Shown here: positions 26,030-36,542 of the stretch, one piece after another | How positions within the stretch are numbered: the stretch's first letter is position 1 | Layout of the letters: each line of letters starts with the position of its first letter | Made by a program: the position numbers and the translations under genes | Notes under the pieces: generated by a model | What the model saw: the letters and a program-made list of their open reading frames with translations, nothing else | What the model was told of the DNA's origin: nothing | Databases searched by the model: none | Source: an uncultured Clostridia bacterium | Lineage (GTDB): Bacteria; Bacillota; Clostridia; Lachnospirales; CAG-274 | Direction: 5' to 3' | NCBI GenBank assembly: GCA_947631975.1 | Contig: CANRNM010000003.1 | Location: 1 to 46,734 of the forward strand | DNA length: 46,734 nucleotides

Positions 26030-28075
26030 TTATTCGGCAGTATACGCAAGTATACAGCTTCCCTGCGCCCTGCACTTGACCTTCAGACAGCCGTCCTTTA
26101 CGGAATAATGCTGTTTCTGCGTGTCCCAGTCGCCCTCGCCGGATTGCAGTATCCTTGTGAACACGGTGCCGTTTTTCACCTCCGTGCGCCATGCGGGCAC
26201 GGTTATTTCCTGCGATGTGTCGTTGTTGTTTATTATAACTATTATTTTCTCCTTGTCCGTCCACCTGCCGTAGCACATTATGCCGTAGCCCATGTAGAGA
26301 TAGTCGAGCGAGCCGAATGAAAGCGCTCTGTATTTCTTGTGTATGGCTATCAGCTTTTTGTAGTACCTTATGAGATCCTTGTCCTCTCTGCCCCAGGGAT
26401 AGGGACGGCGGCAGTCCGGGTCTGTCCAGCCCGTAAGCCCCGCTTCATCGCCGTAGTATATCGTGGGCGCGCCTATCCATGTCATCTGGAAGGTGATGGC
26501 TTCGCGCATTATGTCCTTGTTTATGCCCGTGTTCGCCTCCTCGCTTCCCATGGTGTGGAGCCTGCCCATTTTTTTGTTTGTCCTTGTGAGGAATCTTGAA
26601 TGGTCGTGATTTGAGAGCTCGTTCATGGCTACGGAAAGACTCTCATAGCTGAAGCGCGACATAAAGTAGCGCATACTGCTCTCAAAGTCCGCAGAGTTAT
26701 TGAATTTATCCCAAGCGCACTGCTCGCTGTGCTTTTCCATGCCCGTCAGAAACCATGTGATGGGCTCCATAAAGGCGTCGTAGTTCATGACCGTGTCCCA
26801 CTGGTCGCCTCCGAGCCAGTCCTTCGGGTCGCCGTAGTGCTCGGCAAGTATTATGGCGTCGGGGTTTGCCTCCTTCACAGCCTTTCTGAAGTCGCGCCAG
26901 AACTGCATATTGTATTCCTTGCTCGTGCAGAGGTCGGCAGCCACATCAAGCCTCCAGCCGTCTGCGTTGTAGGGAGGCGACACCCACTTTTTGCCTATGC
27001 CTATAATGTAGTCGTAGAGCTCCTTGGAGCCTTCAAAGTTCAGCTTGGGGTGGTTTGCGTGTCCCCACCAGCCGTCGTAGTTCTCGTTGCCGGGCCAGTG
27101 TCCGCCGTGCCAGCTGAAGAAGTTGTGATAAGGACTGCTCTCGCTCATGAAAGCGCCGTCGGGATAGCCGTTTCTTTTGTAGAAGCCCTCCCTGTCGAGC
27201 CACTTGTTGAAGGCTCCGCAGTGGTTGAAAACGCCGTCCAATATGACCCTTATGCCGTTTTTGTGCGCAAGGGCTATAAGCTCTGCCATAAGGGCGTTGC
27301 TGGCTTCAAGGTTCTCCTTGTCGGTGGTCCTTATCATATACATGCTGGCTTCGGCGTTGTCCTTTTTGCCGTCCTCAAGGGGCTTTCCGCCGTCGTTTAT
27401 TATAACTCCGTAGTGGGGGTCAACGCTGTCGTAGTCCTGCGTGTCGTATTTGTGGTTGCTGGGCGATACAAAAATGGGATTGAAATATATTACCTCCACG
27501 CCTAAATCTCTGAGGTATTCCATCTTGTCCATAACGCCCTTGAGATCTCCGCCGTAGAAATTGCACACATCCAGATTTTCAACGGGAGCGTCCCAGTCCT
27601 TTACAGCCTTTGCCGTAACGCCGAGATAGGCGTATTCGTTGTCGACTACGTCGTTTGTTTTGTCGCCGTTGTAGAAACGGTCTACATATATCTGATACAT
27701 AACGGCGCCCTTTGCCCAGTCGGGCGTCTTAAAATCGGGTATCACAATAAAGTTGAAGTCGGGATTGAGGTTTTTTACAAATCCCTGCTTGTTGTAGTAG
27801 TACACTCTTTCCTTGTTTTTAAGCTCAAAGTAATATTCCGCCCTTTCGCTGCCGCAGGTCAGGGTATAGCTGTAGTAGTCGAACCTTTCGTCGCTTTCGG
27901 CAACGCGCATGGTATGCTTTTCTCCGCCGTAGCAGAGCTTGACGGTGTCTATGTTGTCCCTTGCGGTCCTTATCCTCACGGAAAATTTCTCGCCCGCAGC
28001 GGGAGAAACAGGCCGTCTGTAGTTCTCGCTCTCATCGGAAAAAACAGCGTCTATATTTACATATACGAAATTCAT
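26030..28075 (-). CDS. Glycoside hydrolase family 13 enzyme (neopullulanase/cyclomaltodextrinase-like)
   Basis: DGVFNHCGAFNKW, GWRLDVAADL, AEHYGD, NELSNHDHSRF conserved GH13 regions; no signal peptide; M16 (MNFVYVNIDAVF) is a plausible start, track ORF begins at 28120. Confidence 0.92.
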   Translation of the reverse strand: MNFVYVNIDAVFSDESENYRRPVSPAAGEKFSVRIRTARDNIDTVKLCYGGEKHTMRVAESDERFDYYSYTLTCGSERAEYYFELKNKERVYYYNKQGFVKNLNPDFNFIVIPDFKTPDWAKGAVMYQIYVDRFYNGDKTNDVVDNEYAYLGVTAKAVKDWDAPVENLDVCNFYGGDLKGVMDKMEYLRDLGVEVIYFNPIFVSPSNHKYDTQDYDSVDPHYGVIINDGGKPLEDGKKDNAEASMYMIRTTDKENLEASNALMAELIALAHKNGIRVILDGVFNHCGAFNKWLDREGFYKRNGYPDGAFMSESSPYHNFFSWHGGHWPGNENYDGWWGHANHPKLNFEGSKELYDYIIGIGKKWVSPPYNADGWRLDVAADLCTSKEYNMQFWRDFRKAVKEANPDAIILAEHYGDPKDWLGGDQWDTVMNYDAFMEPITWFLTGMEKHSEQCAWDKFNNSADFESSMRYFMSRFSYESLSVAMNELSNHDHSRFLTRTNKKMGRLHTMGSEEANTGINKDIMREAITFQMTWIGAPTIYYGDEAGLTGWTDPDCRRPYPWGREDKDLIRYYKKLIAIHKKYRALSFGSLDYLYMGYGIMCYGRWTDKEKIIVIINNNDTSQEITVPAWRTEVKNGTVFTRILQSGEGDWDTQKQHYSVKDGCLKVKCRAQGSCILAYTAE

Positions 28076-28254
28076 TTTTGCCAGAAGCAATATTCGCTCT
28101 ATATAAGTGTACTTATCCATATAAATTACCTCTTTAACGCCTTTAAATGCAGTCTTACATTAATTTTAAATTTAAAATGCCCCGTTGTCAACATCTATTC
28201 ACATTATAAAGGTGTTATAAAATAAAACTTTGTGTAAAGCTTATTTCTTTTTTA

Positions 28255-29478
28255 TTACTTTACTATCTTTCCCGAAGCCACATCCACATTGAAGGTCTCT
28301 GTTTTGCTTTCCTCCGTGGGAGCCTCTGCGCCGTTTTCATAGCGTGTTTCGCTGTAGGTGTTTGTAACGGTCGCAATGTCGCCCTCAAAGCTTACGTCGC
28401 ATAAGCAAGTGTAGATATAGGGCACCTCAAAGAGCTTCTGCGGAGGGTCGTTGTAGTATTTCTCGGCATCGGCGCTGTATTTTTCTATAAAATCGCTGCC
28501 CGCCTGCTTTGCATCCTCCTCAAATTTTTTGTTTATGTCGGCGTTCTGCTCTCCTTCAAACTCGGGATACTGCACAATTATATTTATATAAGGAGTTTCG
28601 TCCTTCGCCGTCTTGTTCTCGCCGTATTCCTTTATTGTATAATTATGCACGGACTTGGCCTCGGCCTCATCGAGAGCCTTTGCCGTCTGTCTGTATTGTT
28701 CCAGCTTGTCGCTGTCAATATGCGCGCCGAATATGACTACATAGTTTATTTCGTCCTCCAATGCTCCGCTTGAAGCCGTGTATTTAACTGTGAGTATGCC
28801 TGCCTCGCAGGAGGTCTCGCAGGTTATGGCGTCGTTTTCACTCGATGCCTCGGCAAGCGAAAGGGCAGCCTGCTCTGCGTCCGACTTCATGAGCTTGTTG
28901 AGCTTTTCGCGTGCCGTAAAGGGCGCCTTGTCCGATATAACGGGATAAGAATAGCTTACGGAAACACTGTTTTCGCTGTTTTCTGCGGAAGCGTCGGCAA
29001 ATGTTATGTCGAGCTCCTCGGGAACTTCGTTGTCATATACTGTGGGCGGAGTTATGCTCACTCTTTTATCGGCTGCGTCCCATTCCACCTCCGCTCCGAG
29101 CACCTCGGAGAGCACTCTCAAGGGAACCATTGTCCTACCGTTTATTATCTGAGCGGGTACATCGCTTTCAACAGTCGAAAGGTCGCCTATGGCGACGGTT
29201 TTTGAGCCTATCTCTATGTCGCACACTATTCCTCCGAGGCTTGCCTCGCAGAGCTTTATATCCTCAAACCACTTTACCTCCGCGCCCATCTTTTCAAACA
29301 CTGCGCGGAAGGGTACAAGCGTCCTGCCCTCGATTATAACGGGAGCCTGGTCGCCCGTGAAGTCTATCTTTTCGCCGTTCACCTCAACGCTCACTCCGTC
29401 GTCCGCATAAGCGGGAGCGCACAAAAGCGCCGAAAAAGCAAGAGCCGAAGCCAGCAGTAAAGCATTTAATTTTTTCAT
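28255..29478 (-). CDS. Secreted protein with copper amine oxidase N-terminal (stalk) domain and DUF3298/DUF4163-like C-terminal region
   Basis: Signal peptide; APVIIEGRTLVPFRAVFEKMGAEVKW and PAQIINGRTMVPLRVLSEVLGAEVEWD repeats. Confidence 0.85.
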   Translation of the reverse strand: MKKLNALLLASALAFSALLCAPAYADDGVSVEVNGEKIDFTGDQAPVIIEGRTLVPFRAVFEKMGAEVKWFEDIKLCEASLGGIVCDIEIGSKTVAIGDLSTVESDVPAQIINGRTMVPLRVLSEVLGAEVEWDAADKRVSITPPTVYDNEVPEELDITFADASAENSENSVSVSYSYPVISDKAPFTAREKLNKLMKSDAEQAALSLAEASSENDAITCETSCEAGILTVKYTASSGALEDEINYVVIFGAHIDSDKLEQYRQTAKALDEAEAKSVHNYTIKEYGENKTAKDETPYINIIVQYPEFEGEQNADINKKFEEDAKQAGSDFIEKYSADAEKYYNDPPQKLFEVPYIYTCLCDVSFEGDIATVTNTYSETRYENGAEAPTEESKTETFNVDVASGKIVK

Positions 29479-29652
29479 TGTAATGTCCTCCTTTGAATAG
29501 TATTAATGCTTTAATTATAACATAAAAAAAGCATATCCGTCAATATATGTTAGCATCTTACCCTATTATACCGACATATTTTCGTGAAGTATACCGCTTG
29601 ACGAAGCAGACAAAATCTGTTAGCATTATAATATAGTATTGCTACGTGTCGA

Positions 29653-29742
29653 TAAAATACTTTTTTGACCCTTCAGTCGCCCTTCGGGTGTCAGAACTTT
29701 CCCGAAGGGAAAGTTCTGATAGGCGTTAGCTTGACTGAAGGG
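29653..29742 (+). repeat. Partial/degenerate copy D of the terminator-nested element family
   Basis: ACGTGTCGATAAAATACTTTTTTGACCCTTCAGTCGCCCTTCGGGTGTCAGAACTTTCCCGAAGGGAAAGTTCTGATAGG...TTGACTGAAGGGG. Confidence 0.6.
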
Positions 29743-29984
29743 GTATGATTTGTATGTAAAAAATTCATACAATAAGATATTCTATTGACACAAACCGTCT
29801 TGACAAGTCAAGGCGGTTTTTTGCTTCAAGCTCCGACAAGACCGCGCGCCATGTAAAATTAACAACTTTATTACAAAAATACAATTGATATTTATACAGA
29901 AATCTGTTATAGTATATGTGTATAAATATTGCGGAGCGCATCCGCCTTTATATAAATAAAAATACATACAGCGAGGTAATAAAA

Positions 29985-30704
29985 ATGGAAAAGCTTGATC
30001 TACTCTATGTGGGCAAGGCAAAAAAGGTGTTTTCTACGGACGACCCCACGCTTTGCATATTTGAATACAAGGACGACGCCACAGCCTTCAACGGACTTAA
30101 AAAGGGCTCGTTCGAGGGCAAGGGCATAATAAACAACCAAATGGCAAACTTTATTTTCAGACTTCTCGAAAAAGAGGGCATAAGGACTCATCTTGTGGAG
30201 GAGCTTTCTCCGCGGGAGACGCTTGTCAAAAGGGTGGATATAATACCCCTTGAGGTAATAGTAAGAAATATTGCGGCAGGCTCCTTCTCAAAGAGATACG
30301 GAGTAGAGGAGGGCACGCCCTTCATATCGCCCACTCTTGAATTCAGCTACAAAAACGACGAGCTGGGCGACCCCCTCATAAACGACTACCAGGCTATAGC
30401 CCTCGGAGCAGTAACAAGAGAAGAAATAGACGAGATATCCGACATAGCCTTCAAGGTGAACGAGGGACTCAAAAAGATATTTATGAACATAGGCATAAAG
30501 CTTGTGGACTTCAAAATAGAGCTTGGCAGGACAGCCGACGGCGAGATAGTGCTTGCCGACGAGATAAGCCCCGACACCTGCCGTCTTTGGGACGCAGAGA
30601 CAAACAAGAAGCTTGACAAGGATAGGTTCAGGCTGGATCTCGGAGAGTTCGGAGACGTATACAGAGAGGTATGGGGAAGACTTACGGAATATTACGGAAA
30701 GTAA
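29985..30704 (+). CDS. purC: Phosphoribosylaminoimidazole-succinocarboxamide synthase
   Basis: MEKLDLLYVGKAKKVFSTDDP...IIPLEVIVRNIAAGSFSKRYG...DEISPDTCRLWD; start M24 of the track ORF. Confidence 0.96.
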   Translation: MEKLDLLYVGKAKKVFSTDDPTLCIFEYKDDATAFNGLKKGSFEGKGIINNQMANFIFRLLEKEGIRTHLVEELSPRETLVKRVDIIPLEVIVRNIAAGSFSKRYGVEEGTPFISPTLEFSYKNDELGDPLINDYQAIALGAVTREEIDEISDIAFKVNEGLKKIFMNIGIKLVDFKIELGRTADGEIVLADEISPDTCRLWDAETNKKLDKDRFRLDLGEFGDVYREVWGRLTEYYGK

Positions 30705-30727
30705 AAGCTCATTCGGAGGTATGAATA

Positions 30728-32110
30728 ATGGCTAAACTTCATGAGGAATGCGGTGTGTTCGGCATATATGAGCCCGAAGGCAATCCCGCAGTTACTGCTT
30801 ATTACGGGCTTGTGGCTCTGCAGCACAGAGGACAGGAGGGCTGCGGAATAGCCGTAAACAGAGACAGAGAAATATATCACTACAAGGACCAGGGGCTTGT
30901 GAACGAGGTTTTCGACGAGGAAAAGCTCGAAAAGCTCAAGGGCAGAATGGCAATAGGTCATGTGAGATATTCCACGGCGGGAGGCTCGCTGAGAGAGAAT
31001 GTTCAGCCCCTTGTGCTCAGATATGTCAAGGGACAGCTTGCCATAAGCCACAACGGCAACATTACAAACGCCGCGGAGATACGCTCCAAGCTCGAGAGAA
31101 ACGGCGCCATATTCCAGACTACGGCTGACACGGAGATAATAGCCTATCTCATAGCCAGAGAGAGGATAAATTCGGGCTCTATAGAAAAGGCTGTCAAGAA
31201 TGCCATGAAGCTTCTTAAGGGCGCTTTTTCGCTTATAGTCATGAGCCCCAACAAAATGGTGGCGGCAAGAGACCCCTGGGGCTTCAGACCGCTTTCGCTG
31301 GGCAAGAGGGACAACGCCATAATTTTTTCAAGCGAGACCTGCGCCTTTGACGCCATAGACGCGGAATTTGTAAGAGATGTTACTCCCGGCGAGATAATAA
31401 CAATAGAGGACGGCGAAATGCGAAGCGACACGGAGCTCTGCGGCAGTCAGAGGACGAGCCTTTGCATATTCGAGCATATTTACTTCGCGCGCCCCGACAG
31501 CTCCATAGCGGGCGAGGTGGTGCACGAGTGCCGAAAGAGGGCAGGCGCCTTCCTTGCAAAGCAGTCGCCCGTGGAGGCGGATATAGTCATAGGCGTGCCC
31601 GATTCGGGACTTTCCGCGGCTCAGGGCTATTCCGAGGAAAGCGGTATACCCATTGATACGGGCTTTATAAAGAACAAATACATAGCCCGCACCTTCATTA
31701 AGCCCACGCAGTCCGACAGAGAGATAGCCGTTAAGCTCAAGCTTAATGTGCTCAAGAGCGCAGTGAACGGCAAGAGAGTCATAATGGTGGACGACAGCAT
31801 AGTAAGAGGCACCACGAGCGAGAGAATAGTCAGTCTTTTAAGGGACGCGGGCGCAAAGGAAGTGCATGTGAGAGTTTCCGCTCCGCCCTTCACATGGCCC
31901 TGCTTCTTCGGCACTGACATACCCGACAGGGACCAGCTCATAGCCAACAGCCACACCATAGAGGAAACGGCAAAGATAATAAATGCCGACAGCCTCGACT
32001 ATCTCAGCATTGAAAATCTGCATAAGATAGCGCCGAATAGCAGCTGCGGCTTCTGCGACGCCTGCTTCACGGGCAATTACAGCGTAGAAGTGGAGCATCT
32101 GCTGAAATAA
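30728..32110 (+). CDS. purF: Amidophosphoribosyltransferase
   Basis: ECGVFGIYEPEGNPAV, LQHRGQEGCGIAV, MVDDSIVRGTTS, SSCGFCDACFTGNY. Confidence 0.97.
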   Translation: MAKLHEECGVFGIYEPEGNPAVTAYYGLVALQHRGQEGCGIAVNRDREIYHYKDQGLVNEVFDEEKLEKLKGRMAIGHVRYSTAGGSLRENVQPLVLRYVKGQLAISHNGNITNAAEIRSKLERNGAIFQTTADTEIIAYLIARERINSGSIEKAVKNAMKLLKGAFSLIVMSPNKMVAARDPWGFRPLSLGKRDNAIIFSSETCAFDAIDAEFVRDVTPGEIITIEDGEMRSDTELCGSQRTSLCIFEHIYFARPDSSIAGEVVHECRKRAGAFLAKQSPVEADIVIGVPDSGLSAAQGYSEESGIPIDTGFIKNKYIARTFIKPTQSDREIAVKLKLNVLKSAVNGKRVIMVDDSIVRGTTSERIVSLLRDAGAKEVHVRVSAPPFTWPCFFGTDIPDRDQLIANSHTIEETAKIINADSLDYLSIENLHKIAPNSSCGFCDACFTGNYSVEVEHLLK

Positions 32111-32126
32111 AAAACGGAGGATAAAT

Positions 32127-33557
32127 ATGAAAAACGAATACGAAAGCCCCCTCAATTCCAGATATGCAAGCGAAGAAATGAAAGCCATATTTTCGCCCGA
32201 CATGAAGTTTCGGACATGGCGCAGGCTGTGGATAGCGCTTGCCGAAGCCGAGAAGGAGCTGGGGCTTGACATAACACAGGAACAGATAGACGAGCTTAAG
32301 GCTCATAAGGACGATATAAACTACGAGGAAGCGCAGGAGAGAGAAAAAATAGTGCGCCACGACGTAATGTCGCATGTGTACGCCTACGGTCTGCAATGCC
32401 CCAAGGCTAAGGGCATAATCCACTTAGGCGCCACAAGCTGCTATGTCGGCGACAACACGGATGTTATAATAATGGTGGAAGCCATGAAGCTCATACGCGC
32501 GAAGGTGCTTTCGGTCATAAATAAGCTCTCTGCCTTCGCCATGAAATATAAGGATATGCCAACTCTCGGCTTCACTCATTTCCAGGCGGCGCAGACCACT
32601 ACCGTCGGCAAGAGAGCCTGCCTCTGGATACAGGACCTTATGATGGATCTGGAGCAGATAGACTTTGTGCTCTCAAACGCAAAGCTCTTGGGCTCAAAGG
32701 GAACAACGGGCACACAGGCTTCGTTTATGGAGCTCTTCGAGGGCGACACGGACAAGGTGAAAAGGCTCGACCTTATGATAGCCGAAAAGCTCGGCTACAG
32801 CGGTGTGTTTGCTGTCAGCGGTCAGACCTATACCAGAAAGCTGGATTCCATATTCTTAAATGTGCTCAGCGGTATAGCACAGAGCTGCACCAAGTTTTCA
32901 AACGATATGCGCCTTTTGCAGCACCTTAAGGAAATGGAGGAGCCCTTCGAGAAAAATCAGATAGGTTCTTCCGCCATGGCTTACAAGAGAAATCCCATGA
33001 GAAGCGAGAGAATAGCCTCTCTTGCAAGATATATCATGACCGACGCCCTCAATCCTGCGATCACGGCTTCGGCGCAGTGGTTCGAGAGGACGCTTGACGA
33101 CAGCGCAAACAAGCGTATAGCAATACCCGAGGCTTTCCTCGCCTGCGACGCTATACTCAATATATATTTGAATGTTGCGGGCGGACTTGTGGTCTATCCC
33201 AAGGTCATAGAGCGCAGGCTTATGGAGGAGCTTCCCTTCATGGCTACCGAGAATATAATGATGGACGCCGTTAAAAGAGGCGGCGACAGGCAGGAGCTCC
33301 ACGAGAGGATAAGAGAGCTCTCCATGGAGGCGGCAGCCGTTGTGAAGCAGGAGGGCGGAAAGAACGACCTTATGGAGAGGATAGCCAAGGAGCCCATGTT
33401 CGGCATGAGCCTTGAGGACCTTTACAAGGTGCTGGAGCCCAAGAACTTTGTGGGCAGGGCGCCTCAGCAGGTAGAGGAATATATCACGGAGCAGGTACAG
33501 CCTGTTCTGGACAAGAATAAGCAGAGCCTCATAGGCGATGCCGAATTGACTGTCTAA
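32127..33557 (+). CDS. purB: Adenylosuccinate lyase
   Basis: IIHLGATSCYVGDNTD, TLGFTHFQAAQTTTVGKR, GSSAMAYKRNPMRSERIASLAR (fumarase/aspartase signature). Confidence 0.97.
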   Translation: MKNEYESPLNSRYASEEMKAIFSPDMKFRTWRRLWIALAEAEKELGLDITQEQIDELKAHKDDINYEEAQEREKIVRHDVMSHVYAYGLQCPKAKGIIHLGATSCYVGDNTDVIIMVEAMKLIRAKVLSVINKLSAFAMKYKDMPTLGFTHFQAAQTTTVGKRACLWIQDLMMDLEQIDFVLSNAKLLGSKGTTGTQASFMELFEGDTDKVKRLDLMIAEKLGYSGVFAVSGQTYTRKLDSIFLNVLSGIAQSCTKFSNDMRLLQHLKEMEEPFEKNQIGSSAMAYKRNPMRSERIASLARYIMTDALNPAITASAQWFERTLDDSANKRIAIPEAFLACDAILNIYLNVAGGLVVYPKVIERRLMEELPFMATENIMMDAVKRGGDRQELHERIRELSMEAAAVVKQEGGKNDLMERIAKEPMFGMSLEDLYKVLEPKNFVGRAPQQVEEYITEQVQPVLDKNKQSLIGDAELTV

Positions 33558-33571
33558 AGGGAGGTTTTTAT

Positions 33572-34843
33572 ATGATAAGAGCTATTGTGGGCGCCAACTG
33601 GGGCGACGAGGGCAAGGGCAAGATAACGGATATGTGCGCGGACAGCTCCGATATAGTTGTGAGATTTCAGGGCGGAGCCAACGCGGGACACACCATCATA
33701 AACGACAAGGGACGCTTTGCCCTGCATCAGCTTCCCAGCGGTGTTTTTCACGAGCATATAACAAATGTCATAGCAAACGGCGTTGCGCTCAATGTCGCCT
33801 CGCTCAAGGAGGAAATAAAACAGCTCACCGACGCGGGAATCAAATTCAATCTTCTCATAAGCGACAAGGCGCAGGTGCTCATGCCTCACCATGTGCTCAT
33901 GGACGTATACGAGGAGGAAAGACTGGGCGACAAGAAATTCGGCTCCACAAAGAGCGGTATTGCGCCCTTCTTTGCCGATAAGTATTCCAAGACGGGCGTG
34001 CAGGTGTGGGAGCTCTACGACGAGGAGTTTCTGCTCGAAAAGCTTAAGACAATGTATGAAAAGGTGAATATACAGTTCAAGTACCTCTATGACAAGGAGC
34101 CCGTGGACTATATGGAGGTATTCGATATATTGAAGGGCTATGCAAAGTTTATAAAGCCCCATGTCGCAGACACCTCAAAGTTTTTGAGGAATGCAATAAA
34201 GGAGGGCAAAAATATACTTCTCGAGGGTCAGCTCGGCTCTCTCAAGGATACCGACCACGGAATCTATCCCTATGTTACAAGCTCCTCCACTCTTGCGGGC
34301 TATTCCGCAGTCGGCGCAGGCATACCGCCCTATGAGATAAAGAACATAACCGTTATAACGAAGGCTTATTCCTCGGCTGTGGGCGCAGGTCCTTTTGTAA
34401 CGGAGCTTTTCGGCGATGAAGCCGACGAGCTTAGGAGAAGGGGCGGCGACAAGGGCGAATTCGGCGCCACTACGGGCAGACCCAGGAGAGTGGGTTATTT
34501 TGACGCCGTTGCCACACGCTACGGCTGTGAGATACAGGGCGCAACGGAGGTTTGCATGACCTGCCTTGACGTGCTCAGCTATATGGATACCCTCCATATC
34601 TGCACGGGCTACGAATACGAGGGCAAGGTATACAAGGACTTCCTCACCACCGATAAGCTCTATAAATCAAAGCCCGTATATGAAACTCTCCCCGGCTGGA
34701 AAAGCGACATAAGGGGCATAAAGAGCTATGACGAGCTCCCGAAAGAGGCCAAGGCTTATGTGGAATTTATTGAAAAGGAGCTGGGCGTGAAAATATCTAT
34801 GGTCAGCAACGGACCCAAGAGAGAGGAAATATTATATAGATAA
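33572..34843 (+). CDS. purA: Adenylosuccinate synthetase
   Basis: IVGANWGDEGKGKITDMCADSSDIVVRFQGGANAGHTI; LLEGQLGSLKDTDHGIYPYVTSS. Confidence 0.97.
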   Translation: MIRAIVGANWGDEGKGKITDMCADSSDIVVRFQGGANAGHTIINDKGRFALHQLPSGVFHEHITNVIANGVALNVASLKEEIKQLTDAGIKFNLLISDKAQVLMPHHVLMDVYEEERLGDKKFGSTKSGIAPFFADKYSKTGVQVWELYDEEFLLEKLKTMYEKVNIQFKYLYDKEPVDYMEVFDILKGYAKFIKPHVADTSKFLRNAIKEGKNILLEGQLGSLKDTDHGIYPYVTSSSTLAGYSAVGAGIPPYEIKNITVITKAYSSAVGAGPFVTELFGDEADELRRRGGDKGEFGATTGRPRRVGYFDAVATRYGCEIQGATEVCMTCLDVLSYMDTLHICTGYEYEGKVYKDFLTTDKLYKSKPVYETLPGWKSDIRGIKSYDELPKEAKAYVEFIEKELGVKISMVSNGPKREEILYR

Positions 34844-34918
34844 ATTGCACAAAATTAAAATCAAAAGTCGGCATAATTATACAGATTAAATAAAAAAAGG
34901 CAAAATTCAATTTTGTTG

Positions 34919-34947
34919 TTGACATTTTAAATTTATGTGAGTATAAT
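34919..34947 (+). promoter_or_regulatory. glnA promoter
   Basis: TTGACA - 17 nt - TATAAT. Confidence 0.75.
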
Positions 34948-34961
34948 AATTTACATAACAA

Positions 34962-35003
34962 GGGTGTTTGGATACTGTGTATCCAAGCACCCGTTTTGTT
35001 TTT
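34962..35003 (+). promoter_or_regulatory. Terminator-like hairpin in the glnA 5' leader (candidate attenuator)
   Basis: GGGTGTTTGGATA-CTGTG-TATCCAAGCACCC stem (13 bp with one G-U) followed by GTTTTGTTTTT, between promoter and start codon. Confidence 0.6.
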
Positions 35004-35071
35004 GCAAAAGCAAAAGCGGGCAATACCCGCCGAAAATTTCTAAGTTTTTTAAATCGGAAGGAGACTTTAAA

Positions 35072-36406
35072 ATGGCTAAGTACACAAAGGAACAGATCAT
35101 TAAGATTTGTGATGAAAACGATGTTGAGTTTATAAGACTTCAGTTTATCGACGTTCTGGGCATACCCAAGAATGTTGCCGTTACTCGCTCACAGCTTGAA
35201 AAGGTGCTTGAGGACGGTATGATGTTCGACGGTTCTTCAATAGAGGGCTTCGCAAGAATAGAGGAGTCCGATATGTACTTAAGACCCGATCTTGATACAT
35301 TCGTTATTTACCCCTGGAGACCCCAGAAGGGCAAGGTTGCCAGATTTATATGCGATGTTTACGACAGCAAGAACGAGGTGCCTTTTGAGGGCGACCCCAG
35401 AGGAATTCTTAAAAGACAGATGGCGGAGGCTGAAAAGCTCGGCTATACATTCAATGTAGGTAATGAGTGCGAGTTCTTCTTATTCAAGACGGACGACGAC
35501 GGAAGACCTACTACCGATACAAACGACGAGGCAGGCTACTTCGACCTTGACCCCGTAGACCTCGGCACGGACGCAAGAAGGGATATCTGCCTTACGCTCG
35601 AGGCAATGGGCTATGAGATCGAGGCATCTCACCATGAGGTTGCAGAGGGTCAGCACGAGATAGATTTCAAGTATGCGGACGCTCTTACAACTGCCGACAA
35701 CGTTGTTACATTCAGGCTTGTAGTTAAGACTATCGCCAAGAAGTACGGTCTTCACGCTACATTCATTCCCAAGCCTATATTTGGTATAAACGGTTCGGGT
35801 ATGCACACCAATATGTCGCTTTTCAAGGACGGCAAGAACGCATTTTTCGATCCTACTACGGAGCTTCAGCTCTCCGACACCGCTTACAGCTTCATAGCAG
35901 GTGTGCTTAAGCATGTTGCGGGCATCACGGCTGTTACAAATCCCCTTGTTAACTCCTACAAGAGACTTGTACCCGGCTATGAGGCTCCCTGCTACATTGC
36001 TTGGTCTGCATCAAACAGAACGGATATCATAAGAATACCCGCTTCAAGAGGCGCAGGCACAAGAATAGAGCTTAGAAGTCCCGACCCGTCAACCAACCCA
36101 TATCTCTGCCTGGCATGCTGTCTTGCTGCAGGTCTTGACGGTATCAAGAACAACCTTCCCGCTCCCGAGAGCGTAGATGTAAACCTCTTTAGGTCTACTC
36201 AGGAGGAAAGAGACGAGCTCGGCGTAAAGAACCTTCCCGGCAACCTTTATGAGGCTCTCAGAGTTATGGAGGAGGACGGACTTGTTAAGGAGGTTCTCGG
36301 AAAGCACGCTTATAAGGCGTTCTATAAGTCAAAGATGGCTGAATGGGATTCGTTCAGAATGTTCGTAAGCCAGTGGGAGATAGATAATTATTTGAGCGTA
36401 TATTGA
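35072..36406 (+). CDS. glnA: Type I glutamine synthetase
   Basis: [37 protein letters not shown]...[34 protein letters not shown]; start M46 of the track ORF with GGAAGGAGA RBS. Confidence 0.97.
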   Translation: MAKYTKEQIIKICDENDVEFIRLQFIDVLGIPKNVAVTRSQLEKVLEDGMMFDGSSIEGFARIEESDMYLRPDLDTFVIYPWRPQKGKVARFICDVYDSKNEVPFEGDPRGILKRQMAEAEKLGYTFNVGNECEFFLFKTDDDGRPTTDTNDEAGYFDLDPVDLGTDARRDICLTLEAMGYEIEASHHEVAEGQHEIDFKYADALTTADNVVTFRLVVKTIAKKYGLHATFIPKPIFGINGSGMHTNMSLFKDGKNAFFDPTTELQLSDTAYSFIAGVLKHVAGITAVTNPLVNSYKRLVPGYEAPCYIAWSASNRTDIIRIPASRGAGTRIELRSPDPSTNPYLCLACCLAAGLDGIKNNLPAPESVDVNLFRSTQEERDELGVKNLPGNLYEALRVMEEDGLVKEVLGKHAYKAFYKSKMAEWDSFRMFVSQWEIDNYLSVY

Positions 36407-36433
36407 TGCTATGTCAATATACTTTATATAGAA

Positions 36434-36463
36434 GAAGAGGCTGGAAACAGCCTCTTTTTTATA
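36434..36463 (+). terminator. glnA terminator
   Basis: AAGAGGCTGGAAACAGCCTCTTTTTT. Confidence 0.85.
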
Positions 36464-36542
36464 TTAACTTCTTTAATTTTAAAGAAGTAAGAAATTTTTA
36501 TTTTATTTTCAAAACCAATAAAATATATTTTTCATTTATCAT

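Noticed and set aside
26729-27505. 258-aa plus-strand ORF opposite GH13
   Set aside because: Shadow ORF antisense to a well-supported GH13 gene; low-complexity Val-rich translation.
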